Below are positions 33,784-41,737 of a stretch of 51,805 nucleotides of DNA, piece by piece. Position 1 is the stretch's first letter; the number at the start of each line of letters is the position of its first letter. Origin of the DNA: Pseudomonas plecoglossicida NBRC 103162 = DSM 15088 (GTDB taxonomy: Bacteria; Pseudomonadota; Gammaproteobacteria; Pseudomonadales; Pseudomonadaceae); assembly GCF_000730665.1 (NCBI RefSeq), contig NZ_BBIV01000040.1:1-51805 (forward strand), written 5' to 3'. Both the position numbers and the translations under genes were made by a program. The notes beneath the pieces were generated by a model. That model searched no databases. It saw only the letters and a list, made by a program, of their open reading frames with translations, and was not told the origin of the DNA.

Positions 33784-35781
33784 ATGCCCAGCCGTCGTGA
33801 ACGTGCCAACGCCATTCGTGCCCTCAGCATGGATGCCGTGCAAAAGGCTAACAGCGGCCACCCAGGTGCCCCCATGGGCATGGCGGATATCGCTGAAGTG
33901 CTTTGGCGCGACTATCTGAAGCACAACCCGAGCAACCCGAACTTCGCCGACCGTGACCGCTTCGTGCTGTCCAATGGCCACGGCTCGATGCTGATCTACT
34001 CGCTGCTGCACCTGACCGGCTACGACGTCACCATCGATGACATCAAAGGCTTCCGCCAGCTGCACAGCCGTACCCCGGGCCACCCGGAATACGGCTACAC
34101 CCCAGGCGTGGAGACCACCACCGGCCCGCTCGGCCAAGGTCTGGCAAACGCCGTGGGCTTTGCCCTGGCGGAAAAGGTACTGGGTGCCCAGTTCAACCGT
34201 GAAGGCCACAGCATCGTCGACCACAACACCTACGTGTTCCTCGGTGACGGCTGCATGATGGAAGGCATCTCCCACGAAGTCGCCTCGCTGGCCGGCACCC
34301 TGGGCCTGAACAAGCTGATCGCCTTCTACGACGACAATGGCATCTCCATCGACGGCGAAGTGCACGGCTGGTTCACCGACAACACGCCGGCCCGTTTCGA
34401 AGCCTACAACTGGCAGGTCATCCGCAACGTCAACGGTCACGATGCCGACGAGATCAAGATGGCCATCGAGACCGCGCGCAAGAGCGACCGTCCGACCCTG
34501 ATCTGCTGCAAGACCATCATCGGTTTCGGTTCGCCGAACAAGCAGGGCAAGGAAGATTGCCACGGCGCGCCGCTGGGCAACGACGAAATCGCCCTGGCCC
34601 GCAAGGAACTGAACTGGAACCACGGTCCGTTCGAAGTCCCTGCCGACATCTATGCCGAGTGGGACGCCAAAGCTGCCGGTGCCAAGGCCGAGGCCGACTG
34701 GAACCTGCGTTTCGATGCCTACGCCAAGGCCTACCCGGAGCTGGCTGCCGAGTTCAAGCGCCGTGACAGCGGTGAGCTGCCGGCCGACTTCAGCGAGAAG
34801 GCCCAGGCCTACATCAATGAAGTGGCCGCCAAGGGCGAGACCATCGCCAGCCGCAAGGCCAGCCAGAATGCCCTGAACGCTTTCGGCCCGCTGCTGCCCG
34901 AGTTCCTCGGCGGCTCGGCTGACCTGGCCGGTTCCAACCTGACCCTGTGGAAGGGCTGCAAGGGTGTCGAAGCCGATGACGCCAGCGGCAACTATGTGTT
35001 CTACGGCGTGCGCGAATTCGGCATGACCGCGATCATGAACGGTGTTGCCCTGCACGGCGGCCTGGTGCCTTACGGCGCGACCTTCCTGATGTTCATGGAA
35101 TACGCCCGCAACGCGGTGCGCATGTCGGCGCTGATGAAGCAGCGCGTGATCCATGTCTACACCCACGACTCCATCGGCCTGGGCGAAGACGGCCCGACCC
35201 ACCAGCCGATCGAGCAGCTGACCAGCCTGCGCAGCACGCCGAACCTGGACACCTGGCGCCCAGCCGACGCGGTCGAATCGGCCGTGTCCTGGAAGCACGC
35301 CCTGGAGCGCAAGGACGGCCCTTCGGCGCTGATCTTCTCGCGTCAGAACCTGCAGCACCAGGACCGCGACACCCAGCAGATCGCCGACATCAGCCGTGGC
35401 GGCTACGTCCTCAAGGACTGCGCCGGCGAGCCTGAGCTGATCCTGATCGCCACCGGTTCCGAAGTGGGCCTGGCGGTTCAGGCATTCGACAAGCTGACCG
35501 AGCAGGGCCGCAAGGTGCGCGTGGTTTCCATGCCGTGCACCAGCGTGTTCGACGCTCAGGACGCTGCCTACAAGCAGTCCGTGCTGCCGCTTGAAGTGGG
35601 CGCGCGTATTGCCATCGAGGCCGCTCACGCCGACTTCTGGTACAAGTACGTCGGCCTGGAAGGTCGTATCATCGGCATGACCACCTACGGTGAATCGGCT
35701 CCGGCTGCTGCACTGTTCGAGGAGTTCGGCTTCACCCTGGAGAACATCCTGGGTACTGCCGAAGAGCTGCTGGAAGACTGA
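33784..35781 (+). CDS. tkt: Transketolase
   Basis: Transketolase moves two-carbon units between sugar phosphates in the pentose phosphate pathway using thiamine diphosphate. The 665-residue protein starts MPSRRERANAIRALSMDAVQKANSGHPGAPMGMADIAEVLW, holds the cofactor motif GDGCMMEGISHEVASLAGTLGLNKLIAFYDDNGIS, and later YTHDSIGLGEDGPTHQPIEQL with catalytic histidines. ATG 33784 follows AGGAG. The leader between 33610 and 33783 contains an AT-rich stretch around 33670-33690 but I could not fix a promoter. It heads the tkt-epd-pgk run. Confidence 0.98.
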   Translation: MPSRRERANAIRALSMDAVQKANSGHPGAPMGMADIAEVLWRDYLKHNPSNPNFADRDRFVLSNGHGSMLIYSLLHLTGYDVTIDDIKGFRQLHSRTPGHPEYGYTPGVETTTGPLGQGLANAVGFALAEKVLGAQFNREGHSIVDHNTYVFLGDGCMMEGISHEVASLAGTLGLNKLIAFYDDNGISIDGEVHGWFTDNTPARFEAYNWQVIRNVNGHDADEIKMAIETARKSDRPTLICCKTIIGFGSPNKQGKEDCHGAPLGNDEIALARKELNWNHGPFEVPADIYAEWDAKAAGAKAEADWNLRFDAYAKAYPELAAEFKRRDSGELPADFSEKAQAYINEVAAKGETIASRKASQNALNAFGPLLPEFLGGSADLAGSNLTLWKGCKGVEADDASGNYVFYGVREFGMTAIMNGVALHGGLVPYGATFLMFMEYARNAVRMSALMKQRVIHVYTHDSIGLGEDGPTHQPIEQLTSLRSTPNLDTWRPADAVESAVSWKHALERKDGPSALIFSRQNLQHQDRDTQQIADISRGGYVLKDCAGEPELILIATGSEVGLAVQAFDKLTEQGRKVRVVSMPCTSVFDAQDAAYKQSVLPLEVGARIAIEAAHADFWYKYVGLEGRIIGMTTYGESAPAAALFEEFGFTLENILGTAEELLED

Positions 35782-35806
35782 TAGACCTATGCGGCCTTGA
35801 TGGCCT

Positions 35807-35872
35807 CATCGCGGGCAAGCCCGCTCCTACAGGATTTTCGCACTCCCTGTAGGAGCGGGCTTGCCCGCGATG
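35807..35872. repeat. REPIN between tkt and epd
   Basis: Two perfect 27-base inverted arms (35807-35833 and 35846-35872) carry the GCGGGCAAGCCCGC core and end in CTACAGG/CCTGTAG. It sits inside a co-directional gene run, so it could adjust expression between tkt and epd. Confidence 0.9.
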
Positions 35873-35912
35873 GGCCGCAAAGCGGCCCCTAATGCCCGTT
35901 AGCGAGCCACCA

Positions 35913-36974
35913 ATGCCCCACCCGCGTCCTTACAAAGTTGCACTCAACGGTTATGGCCGCATCGGCCGCTGTGTCCTGCGCGCACTGTTCGAGCGAGGGG
36001 CAAAGGCCGGTTTCGAGATCGTCGCGCTGAACGACCTGGCCGACCAGGCCAGCGTTGAATACCTGACACGCTTCGACTCCACCCACGGGCGTTTCCCCGG
36101 CGAGGTGAAGGTCGATGGCGATTGCCTGCATATCAATGGCGACTGCGTGAAGGTCTTGCGCAGTGCCAGCCCTGAGGGCGTCGACTGGGCGGCCCTGGAT
36201 ATCGACCTGGTGCTGGAGTGCTCCGGTGCCTACCACACCCGCGCCGACGGCCAGCGTTTTCTCGACGCCGGCGCGCCACGGGTGCTGTTTTCCCAGCCCA
36301 TGGCCAGCGAGGCCGACGTGGATGCCACGGTGGTCTACGGCATCAACCAGGATTGCCTGACCGGCACCGAACGCCTGGTGTCCAACGCCTCCTGTACCAC
36401 CAACTGCGGCGTGCCGCTGTTGCGCGTGCTGGACCAGGCCTTTGGCATCGAGTACGTGCAGATCACCACCATCCACTCGGCCATGAACGACCAGCCGGTG
36501 ATCGACGCCTATCACCACGAAGACCTGCGCCGCACGCGCTCGGCCTTCCAGTCGGTGATTCCGGTGTCCACCGGCCTGGCGCGGGGTATCGAGCGCCTGC
36601 TCCCGGAACTTGCCGGGCGAATCCAGGCCAAAGCGGTACGCGTGCCGACCGTCAACGTCTCGTGCCTGGACATCACCCTGCAGACCGCCCGCGACACCAG
36701 TGCACAGGAGGTCAACCGGGTACTGCGCGAGGCGGCGCTGGACGGCCCGCTGAAAGGCTTGCTGGCCTACACCGAGCTGCCCCACGCCAGCTGTGATTTC
36801 AACCATGACCCGCATTCGGCGATCGTCGATGCCAGCCAGACCCGCGTCTCAGGCCCTCGCCTGGTGAACCTGTTGGCCTGGTTCGACAACGAATGGGGGT
36901 TCGCCAACCGTATGCTCGACGTTGCCGAACATTATCTGCACGTCGTCCACCCAACCCGCAGCAAACAGCCCTGA
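35913..36974 (+). CDS. epd: Erythrose-4-phosphate dehydrogenase
   Basis: Epd oxidises erythrose 4-phosphate to 4-phosphoerythronate, the first step of the DXP-dependent pyridoxal phosphate pathway. The 353-residue protein is GAPDH-like: VALNGYGRIGRCVLRALFERG (NAD binding), catalytic Cys in SNASCTTNCGVPLLRVL, and VSWFDNEWG-like LLAWFDNEWGFANRML at the end. Epd rather than Gap is favoured by the position between tkt and pgk and by overall sequence character. ATG 35913 gives the normal family N-terminus; an in-frame ATG at 35892 would add seven residues. Confidence 0.92.
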   Translation: MPHPRPYKVALNGYGRIGRCVLRALFERGAKAGFEIVALNDLADQASVEYLTRFDSTHGRFPGEVKVDGDCLHINGDCVKVLRSASPEGVDWAALDIDLVLECSGAYHTRADGQRFLDAGAPRVLFSQPMASEADVDATVVYGINQDCLTGTERLVSNASCTTNCGVPLLRVLDQAFGIEYVQITTIHSAMNDQPVIDAYHHEDLRRTRSAFQSVIPVSTGLARGIERLLPELAGRIQAKAVRVPTVNVSCLDITLQTARDTSAQEVNRVLREAALDGPLKGLLAYTELPHASCDFNHDPHSAIVDASQTRVSGPRLVNLLAWFDNEWGFANRMLDVAEHYLHVVHPTRSKQP

Positions 36975-36986
36975 AGGACTGCATTC

Positions 36987-38150
36987 ATGACCGTGTTGAA
37001 GATGACCGACCTCGACCTGCAAGGTAAACGCGTACTGATCCGCGAAGACCTCAACGTGCCTGTGAAGGACGGTGTGGTAACCAGCGACGCGCGTATCCTG
37101 GCAGCGCTGCCGACCATCAAGCTGGCCCTGGAAAAGGGCGCGGCGGTAATGGTCTGCTCGCACCTGGGTCGCCCCACCGAGGGCGAATTCTCGGTCGAAA
37201 ACAGCCTCAAGCCGGTAGCCGACTACCTGACCAAGGCCCTGGGCCGCGACGTGCCGCTGGTCGCCGACTACCTGGACGGTGTCGCGGTCAAGGCCGGTGA
37301 CCTGGTGCTGTTCGAGAACGTGCGCTTCAACAAGGGCGAGAAGAAGAACGCTGACGAGCTGGCGCAGAAGTACGCTGCCCTGTGCGACGTCTTCGTCATG
37401 GACGCTTTCGGCACCGCTCACCGCGCCGAAGGCTCCACCCATGGTGTTGCCAAGTTCGCCAAGGTCGCTGCCGCCGGCCCGCTGCTGGCGGCCGAGCTGG
37501 ATGCCCTGGGCAAGGCCCTGAAGGCCCCGGCCAAGCCGATGGCGGCCATCGTTGCCGGCTCCAAGGTGTCCACCAAGCTGGATGTGCTGAACAGCCTGAG
37601 CGCGGTCTGCGATCAGCTGATCGTCGGCGGCGGCATCGCCAACACCTTCCTCGCCGCTGCCGGTCATCCGGTCGGCAAGTCGCTGTACGAGCCTGACCTG
37701 GTCGATACCGCCAAGGCCATCGCCGCCAAGGTCAGCGTGCCGCTGCCGGTCGATGTGGTGGTTGCCAAGGCCTTCGCCGAAGACGCCGAAGCCACCGTCA
37801 AGGCCATCGCCGACGTCGCCGCCGACGACATGATCCTGGACATCGGCCCGCAAACCGCTGCCAACTTCGCCGAGCTGCTGAAGTCGTCGAAGACCATCCT
37901 GTGGAACGGCCCGGTCGGCGTGTTCGAGTTCGACCAGTTCGGCAACGGCACCAAGGTGCTGGCCAAGGCCATCGCCGACAGCGCGGCATTCTCCATCGCC
38001 GGTGGTGGCGATACCCTGGCTGCCATCGACAAGTATGGCGTGAGCAAGGATATCTCCTACATTTCTACCGGTGGCGGTGCCTTCCTGGAGTTCGTCGAAG
38101 GCAAAGTGCTGCCGGCCGTGGCGATCCTGGAAGAGCGGGCAAAAGCCTGA
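36987..38150 (+). CDS. pgk: Phosphoglycerate kinase
   Basis: Pgk transfers the acyl phosphate of 1,3-bisphosphoglycerate to ADP in glycolysis. The 387-residue protein shows KRVLIREDLNVPVKDG, CSHLGRPTEGEFS, LFENVRFNKGEKKN, the hinge-domain IVAGSKVSTKLDVL and the ATP-side motif GGGDTLAAIDKYGV, then STGGGAFLEFVEGK. It starts 12 bases after epd and is followed by two small lipoprotein genes before fba. Confidence 0.98.
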   Translation: MTVLKMTDLDLQGKRVLIREDLNVPVKDGVVTSDARILAALPTIKLALEKGAAVMVCSHLGRPTEGEFSVENSLKPVADYLTKALGRDVPLVADYLDGVAVKAGDLVLFENVRFNKGEKKNADELAQKYAALCDVFVMDAFGTAHRAEGSTHGVAKFAKVAAAGPLLAAELDALGKALKAPAKPMAAIVAGSKVSTKLDVLNSLSAVCDQLIVGGGIANTFLAAAGHPVGKSLYEPDLVDTAKAIAAKVSVPLPVDVVVAKAFAEDAEATVKAIADVAADDMILDIGPQTAANFAELLKSSKTILWNGPVGVFEFDQFGNGTKVLAKAIADSAAFSIAGGGDTLAAIDKYGVSKDISYISTGGGAFLEFVEGKVLPAVAILEERAKA

Positions 38151-38182
38151 CAATGGCAGCGCCTGGCAAAGGGAGCGACCTG

Positions 38183-38401
38183 ATGGTCAAGCGATTGCCT
38201 GTGATGATCCTGGCGGGGCTGTTGGGCGCCTGCTCCAGCAGTCCGTCCCCGGACAGCGACCCGGCGCAAGCGCCCAAGGGCGGTTGCTACCAGTCCGAGT
38301 GGCAGGCCGAGACGGTGCCGGTGATCAGCAAGCGCGTGGGTCCGGAAGGCCTGGAAAAGTATGATGAGGACCACCAGCGCAAGGCGCCGGGCTGCCCTTG
38401 A
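38183..38401 (+). CDS. Small lipoprotein of unknown function
   Basis: A 72-residue predicted lipoprotein. MVKRLPVMILAGLLGAC ends in a clear lipobox (LGAC), and the mature part is Ser/Pro-rich at first, then has two further Cys (GGCYQSEW and APGC). ATG 38183 has GGGAG at good spacing. I do not recognise a family. It lies 32 bases after pgk, probably in the same transcript. Confidence 0.75.
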   Translation: MVKRLPVMILAGLLGACSSSPSPDSDPAQAPKGGCYQSEWQAETVPVISKRVGPEGLEKYDEDHQRKAPGCP

Positions 38402-38460
38402 TCGGGTAGCTGGCAACCTGAAGGCTGTTTTGTGGTCTTGAACAGGGGGCCGCTGTGCGG

Positions 38461-38525
38461 CCCATCGTCGGCAAGCCGGCTCCCACAGGTACAGCGGCGA
38501 CGGCGATTGGGCTGCAAAGCAGCCC
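38461..38525. repeat. Single REP plus GGGCTGC hairpin before the MliC gene
   Basis: A single REP unit (38461-38489, GTCGGCAAGCCGGCTCCCACAGG core) is followed by GGGCTGC (38509-38515) pairing with GCAGCCC (38519-38525). The hairpin ends 16 bases before the next start codon and is repeated near 48837. The second arm of a full REPIN is missing. Confidence 0.7.
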
Positions 38526-38541
38526 CAAGCGGAGTAATTTG

Positions 38542-38871
38542 ATGAAAGCGCTCTTGGCCGTTACGGCCCTGGCGACACTGGCAGGATGCTCGCTGCTGCA
38601 GCCGGCGCAACCCGCCCCGGCCGACAACTGGACCCGCTGGGTCTGCGACACCCAGACCGAAGTGCTGTGGCGCTTCGCCGATACGCAACAGGACGCGGTC
38701 GACGTTCGCCTCGGCGGCGGTGACCAGGTCTACCGGCTCAAGTCCGAGCCGAGTGCATCGGGTGCGATGTACAGCGACGGCGTGCTGGCCTTCCACACCA
38801 AGGGCGAAGAAGGCCTGGTGTACTGGGTGGCAACCAACGATCTGATAGGGCGGGGCTGCAAGGCACCGTGA
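38542..38871 (+). CDS. MliC-like lysozyme inhibitor lipoprotein
   Basis: A 109-residue lipoprotein with signal MKALLAVTALATLAGC. The mature domain matches the MliC/PliC C-type lysozyme inhibitor fold: WVCDTQTEVLWRF near the start, then SASGAMYSDGVLAFHTKGEEGLVYW, where the Ser and Lys/Tyr segment contacts the lysozyme active site, and a closing Cys in GRGCKAP. It would protect peptidoglycan from host or rival lysozymes at the outer membrane. ATG 38542 follows CGGAG. It lies 101 bases upstream of fba. Confidence 0.85.
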   Translation: MKALLAVTALATLAGCSLLQPAQPAPADNWTRWVCDTQTEVLWRFADTQQDAVDVRLGGGDQVYRLKSEPSASGAMYSDGVLAFHTKGEEGLVYWVATNDLIGRGCKAP

Positions 38872-38971
38872 CTGGCCGGGCCGCGCAGGCGGCCCACACT
38901 ACTTGAACAGCAACCGCCCCTGCGGCAGGCTTGCACGAAACAAACGACGCTTGTCGGGAGAGAGATACACA

Positions 38972-40036
38972 ATGGCACTCATTAGCATGCGCCAGATGCT
39001 GGACCACGCCGCCGAGTTCGGTTACGGCGTTCCGGCTTTCAACGTCAACAACCTCGAGCAGATGCGCGCCATCATGGAAGCGGCCGACAAGACCGACTCC
39101 CCGGTGATCGTCCAGGCTTCGGCCGGCGCCCGCAAATACGCCGGTGCCCCGTTCCTGCGCCACCTGATCCTGGCCGCCATCGAAGAATTCCCGCACATTC
39201 CGGTGTGCATGCACCAGGACCACGGCACCAGCCCTGACGTCTGCCAGCGCTCGATCCAGCTGGGCTTCAGCTCGGTGATGATGGACGGCTCGCTGGGTGA
39301 AGACGGCAAGACCCCGACCGACTACGAGTACAACGTCCGCGTGACCCAGCAGACCGTGGCCATGGCCCACGCCTGCGGCGTTTCGGTGGAAGGCGAGCTG
39401 GGCTGCCTGGGTTCGCTGGAAACCGGCATGGCCGGTGAGGAAGACGGCATCGGCGCCGAAGGCGTGCTGGACCACAGCCAGATGCTGACCGACCCGGAAG
39501 AAGCCGCCGACTTCGTCAAGAAGACCCAGGTCGACGCCCTGGCCATCGCCATCGGTACCAGCCACGGTGCCTACAAGTTCACCAAGCCACCTACCGGTGA
39601 CGTGCTGGCGATCGACCGCATCAAGGAAATCCACAAGCGCATCCCCAACACCCACCTGGTGATGCACGGTTCTTCCTCGGTACCGCAAGAGTGGCTGGCG
39701 ATCATCAACCAGTACGGCGGCGACATCAAGGAAACCTACGGCGTACCGGTCGAAGAGATCGTCGAAGGGATCAAGCACGGCGTGCGCAAGGTCAACATCG
39801 ACACCGACCTGCGCCTGGCTTCCACCGGCGCCATGCGTCGCCTGATGGCGCAGAACCCGAGCGAGTTCGACCCGCGCAAGTTCTTCGGTGAAACCGTGAA
39901 GGCCATGCGTGATGTGTGCATCGCCCGTTACGAAGCCTTCGGCACCGCCGGCAATGCCTCGAAGATCAAGCCGATCTCTCTGGAAGGCATGTTCCAGCGT
40001 TACCTGAAAGGTGAGCTGGCCGCCAAGGTCAACTGA
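38972..40036 (+). CDS. fba: Class II fructose-bisphosphate aldolase
   Basis: This zinc-dependent aldolase interconverts fructose 1,6-bisphosphate and triose phosphates. The 354-residue protein begins MALISMRQMLDHAAEFGYGVPAFNVNNLEQ, and shows the metal-site motif VCMHQDHGTSPDVCQRSIQLGFSSVMMDGS in parts, plus LAIAIGTSHGAYKF and VMHGSSSVPQEW. The Calvin-type (CbbA) subclass length of about 354 residues fits. ATG 38972 has GGGAGAGAG upstream. It ends at a strong terminator, closing the carbon metabolism run. Confidence 0.97.
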   Translation: MALISMRQMLDHAAEFGYGVPAFNVNNLEQMRAIMEAADKTDSPVIVQASAGARKYAGAPFLRHLILAAIEEFPHIPVCMHQDHGTSPDVCQRSIQLGFSSVMMDGSLGEDGKTPTDYEYNVRVTQQTVAMAHACGVSVEGELGCLGSLETGMAGEEDGIGAEGVLDHSQMLTDPEEAADFVKKTQVDALAIAIGTSHGAYKFTKPPTGDVLAIDRIKEIHKRIPNTHLVMHGSSSVPQEWLAIINQYGGDIKETYGVPVEEIVEGIKHGVRKVNIDTDLRLASTGAMRRLMAQNPSEFDPRKFFGETVKAMRDVCIARYEAFGTAGNASKIKPISLEGMFQRYLKGELAAKVN

Positions 40037-40056
40037 TTTGCGCTGAAATGATTGAG

Positions 40057-40084
40057 AAGCCCGCATTCATGCGGGCTTTTTATT
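40057..40084 (+). terminator. Intrinsic terminator of fba
   Basis: AAGCCCGCA (40057-40065) pairs with TGCGGGCTT (40070-40078) around TTCA, followed by a T-run. Confidence 0.95.
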
Positions 40085-40091
40085 TGGCTAT

Positions 40092-40142
40092 AAGGAATGA
40101 TTTCCTTGTCAATTAGTTTCGATCTTTACTCGTAGATCTACG
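40092..40142. promoter_or_regulatory. AT-rich leader with two palindromes before the acidic peptide gene
   Basis: AAGGAA-TGAT-TTCCTT (40092-40107) and the perfect CGTAGATCTACG (40131-40142) lie in a stretch clearly richer in AT than the neighbours. TTGTCA at 40106-40111 could be a -35 box, though no good -10 follows at 17 bases. The region probably carries the promoter of the two genes downstream. Confidence 0.4.
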
Positions 40143-40207
40143 GGGTTCTTAAATCCGCGGTAGTGGTTACTTTGTTGTCTCCTTTAGTCAACAGAGAATC
40201 AACGAAG

Positions 40208-40384
40208 ATGCATTTCATTACCGCAACAACGGGTGAAGAGTTTCTTTCCCCGGAACTGCAACTTCCGGGTGAGGAAGAATTACTGCAGGCTGAGCACGAT
40301 GAGGTTTCCGACGATGAACACCAATCGTGTGAGTGGGGTTGCCAGGACGTCTGCGACCACCTCATGCAAGGAGAGCAACAATGA
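40208..40384 (+). CDS. Small acidic peptide coupled to the PI-PLC-like gene
   Basis: A 58-residue peptide, strongly acidic (about one third Asp or Glu), with no signal peptide or membrane segment. The N-terminal half is Glu/Leu-rich (SPELQLPGEEELLQAEHDE); the C-terminal part has three evenly spaced Cys (SCEWGCQDVCDHLM, C-x3-C-x3-C). Its stop overlaps the next start as ATGA, so translation is probably coupled. I do not recognise it. It could be a partner, chaperone or inhibitor of the downstream protein; a modified-peptide precursor is less likely because no modifying enzyme gene is adjacent. ATG 40208 is chosen; an earlier start (40163) is possible. Confidence 0.65.
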   Translation: MHFITATTGEEFLSPELQLPGEEELLQAEHDEVSDDEHQSCEWGCQDVCDHLMQGEQQ

Positions 40385-41550
40385 CCGGCTGGTGCCCAAA
40401 CGGGCGTTTGTCGCCGGATGACATCTGCAAGCCGGCAAACAACAATCGAAGCAACTGGATGGAACGTTACTCGGGTGCGCGCGTCCTGCCCATCGGTGAA
40501 ACGCTGTTGCTCGGTACGCACAACGCGGCGTATGACCAGGAAGCGCCACGCACCCCATCGAGTGAAACCTGCCAGGACGTCAAGATCTACCATCAATTGA
40601 TGTGGGGCGTGCGTGCACTCGACTTGCGTGTACAGTTCTTCAGTGGTGCGACGGGCGCCAAACGATTCGCCATCTTTCACAGTACAACCAATGGACGGCA
40701 TATCGAAACTGATATTCTGCAGGAGTTGCTCCGTTACCGACGTAATGCCAAAGCCGACAAGGAAATCGTGATCCTCAACTTCCATCGTTTCAAAAACTTC
40801 ACGTCTGCGGCGCATGCAGAACTCGGTGCGCTGTTGAAGCGTGTATTGGGTCAATCGATCATTCCGCCTTCCTGTAAAGAAGCGGCGATTGTGCAGCTCT
40901 GGGCATTGAACAAGAACACGGTGGTTTCCTATAACAACGCCGCCAGGGATGCTTCGTTCTGGCCCGGTGTCAATCAGCGCTGGATCGGCAGGAATACGCC
41001 GAGTTTCGATAGCCTCGGGAAGTTTGTTCGGCAAGTCGGCAGCGAACCAAAAGTGTTCGGTGACTTGCGTGCCGTTCAGGCGGCGCGTTACTCCAACCCG
41101 TTCTTCACCCCCAAGGATATTTCGGGCCATATCATGAGTTGGTTTGCCGCCACGAAAGAAGGGGGCCCCATCGCGTCCCACTACATCATCAATACCGACT
41201 GGTCGCTTCGCTGCCGCGTGGCCGACAACATCATCTACGCAAACGCTGTGCGCGCTCGCCAGCGTGGTGCGCATGTGATTCAGTCTTCGCCGAATACGGC
41301 GGGGGCACGGGTTCAGACACAGTCCTACGGCATCTACAACCTGGCGAATGGCAACTGGGAGCGGTCGTTGGATTTTTCCTCCAATACTTCCGGATCCACC
41401 TCGATCCAGGTGATTGCCAGCGATGCGGACTACGGCAGCGAGATCAGGTATGGCACGACCGTGCAGCCGATCCGCAAGGGTGACCGGTTGTTGTTCAAGG
41501 TTGAATCCGGCCGCACGCCAAGGCTGCTCGTGCGGTTCAATATCGCCTGA
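40381..41550 (+). CDS. PI-PLC X-domain-like phosphodiesterase
   Basis: A 389-residue protein whose residues 35-290 resemble the X domain of phosphatidylinositol-specific phospholipase C: LLLGTHNAAYD with catalytic-type His47, QLMWGVRALDLRVQFF with Asp81 and Arg83, AIFHSTTNG with second His100, and EIVILNFHRF. The order and spacing of the two His residues match the family. The last 80-90 residues form a separate, probably beta-rich domain (SSNTSGSTSIQVIASDADYG). There is no signal peptide, so release would need another route. AAGGAG precedes ATG 40381. Lower GC than neighbours suggests acquisition. Lipid or GPI-type substrate is unproven. Confidence 0.78.
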   Translation: MTGWCPNGRLSPDDICKPANNNRSNWMERYSGARVLPIGETLLLGTHNAAYDQEAPRTPSSETCQDVKIYHQLMWGVRALDLRVQFFSGATGAKRFAIFHSTTNGRHIETDILQELLRYRRNAKADKEIVILNFHRFKNFTSAAHAELGALLKRVLGQSIIPPSCKEAAIVQLWALNKNTVVSYNNAARDASFWPGVNQRWIGRNTPSFDSLGKFVRQVGSEPKVFGDLRAVQAARYSNPFFTPKDISGHIMSWFAATKEGGPIASHYIINTDWSLRCRVADNIIYANAVRARQRGAHVIQSSPNTAGARVQTQSYGIYNLANGNWERSLDFSSNTSGSTSIQVIASDADYGSEIRYGTTVQPIRKGDRLLFKVESGRTPRLLVRFNIA

Positions 41551-41566
41551 TGCTCCCAACCACACG

Positions 41567-41594
41567 AGGCCCGCGCTCGACGCGGGCCTTTTTC
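41567..41594 (+). terminator. Intrinsic terminator after the PI-PLC-like gene
   Basis: AGGCCCGCG (41567-41575) pairs with CGCGGGCCT (41581-41589) around CTCGA, followed by TTTTT. Confidence 0.93.
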
Positions 41595-41737
41595 GTCTTT
41601 GCTTACTCACCGGCAGTCGGCTAACGTCGTCGTGAATGGCTTTTCGCCATCTGTGGACATTGCGTGTTTGGTATCCAAGGCTAGAGTTATAATCGGATCC
41701 AAAAGCAAGTTGAAGTCGGTCAAAAAAGAGAAGCAGC

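Noticed and set aside
33763..35628. 621-codon open frame opposite tkt
   Set aside because: Shadow of transketolase; no start signal and no family features.
40208..40384. Acidic Cys-containing peptide as a modified-peptide (RiPP) precursor
   Set aside because: No lanthionine synthetase, radical SAM, YcaO or transporter gene is adjacent; the only coupled gene encodes a PI-PLC-like protein.
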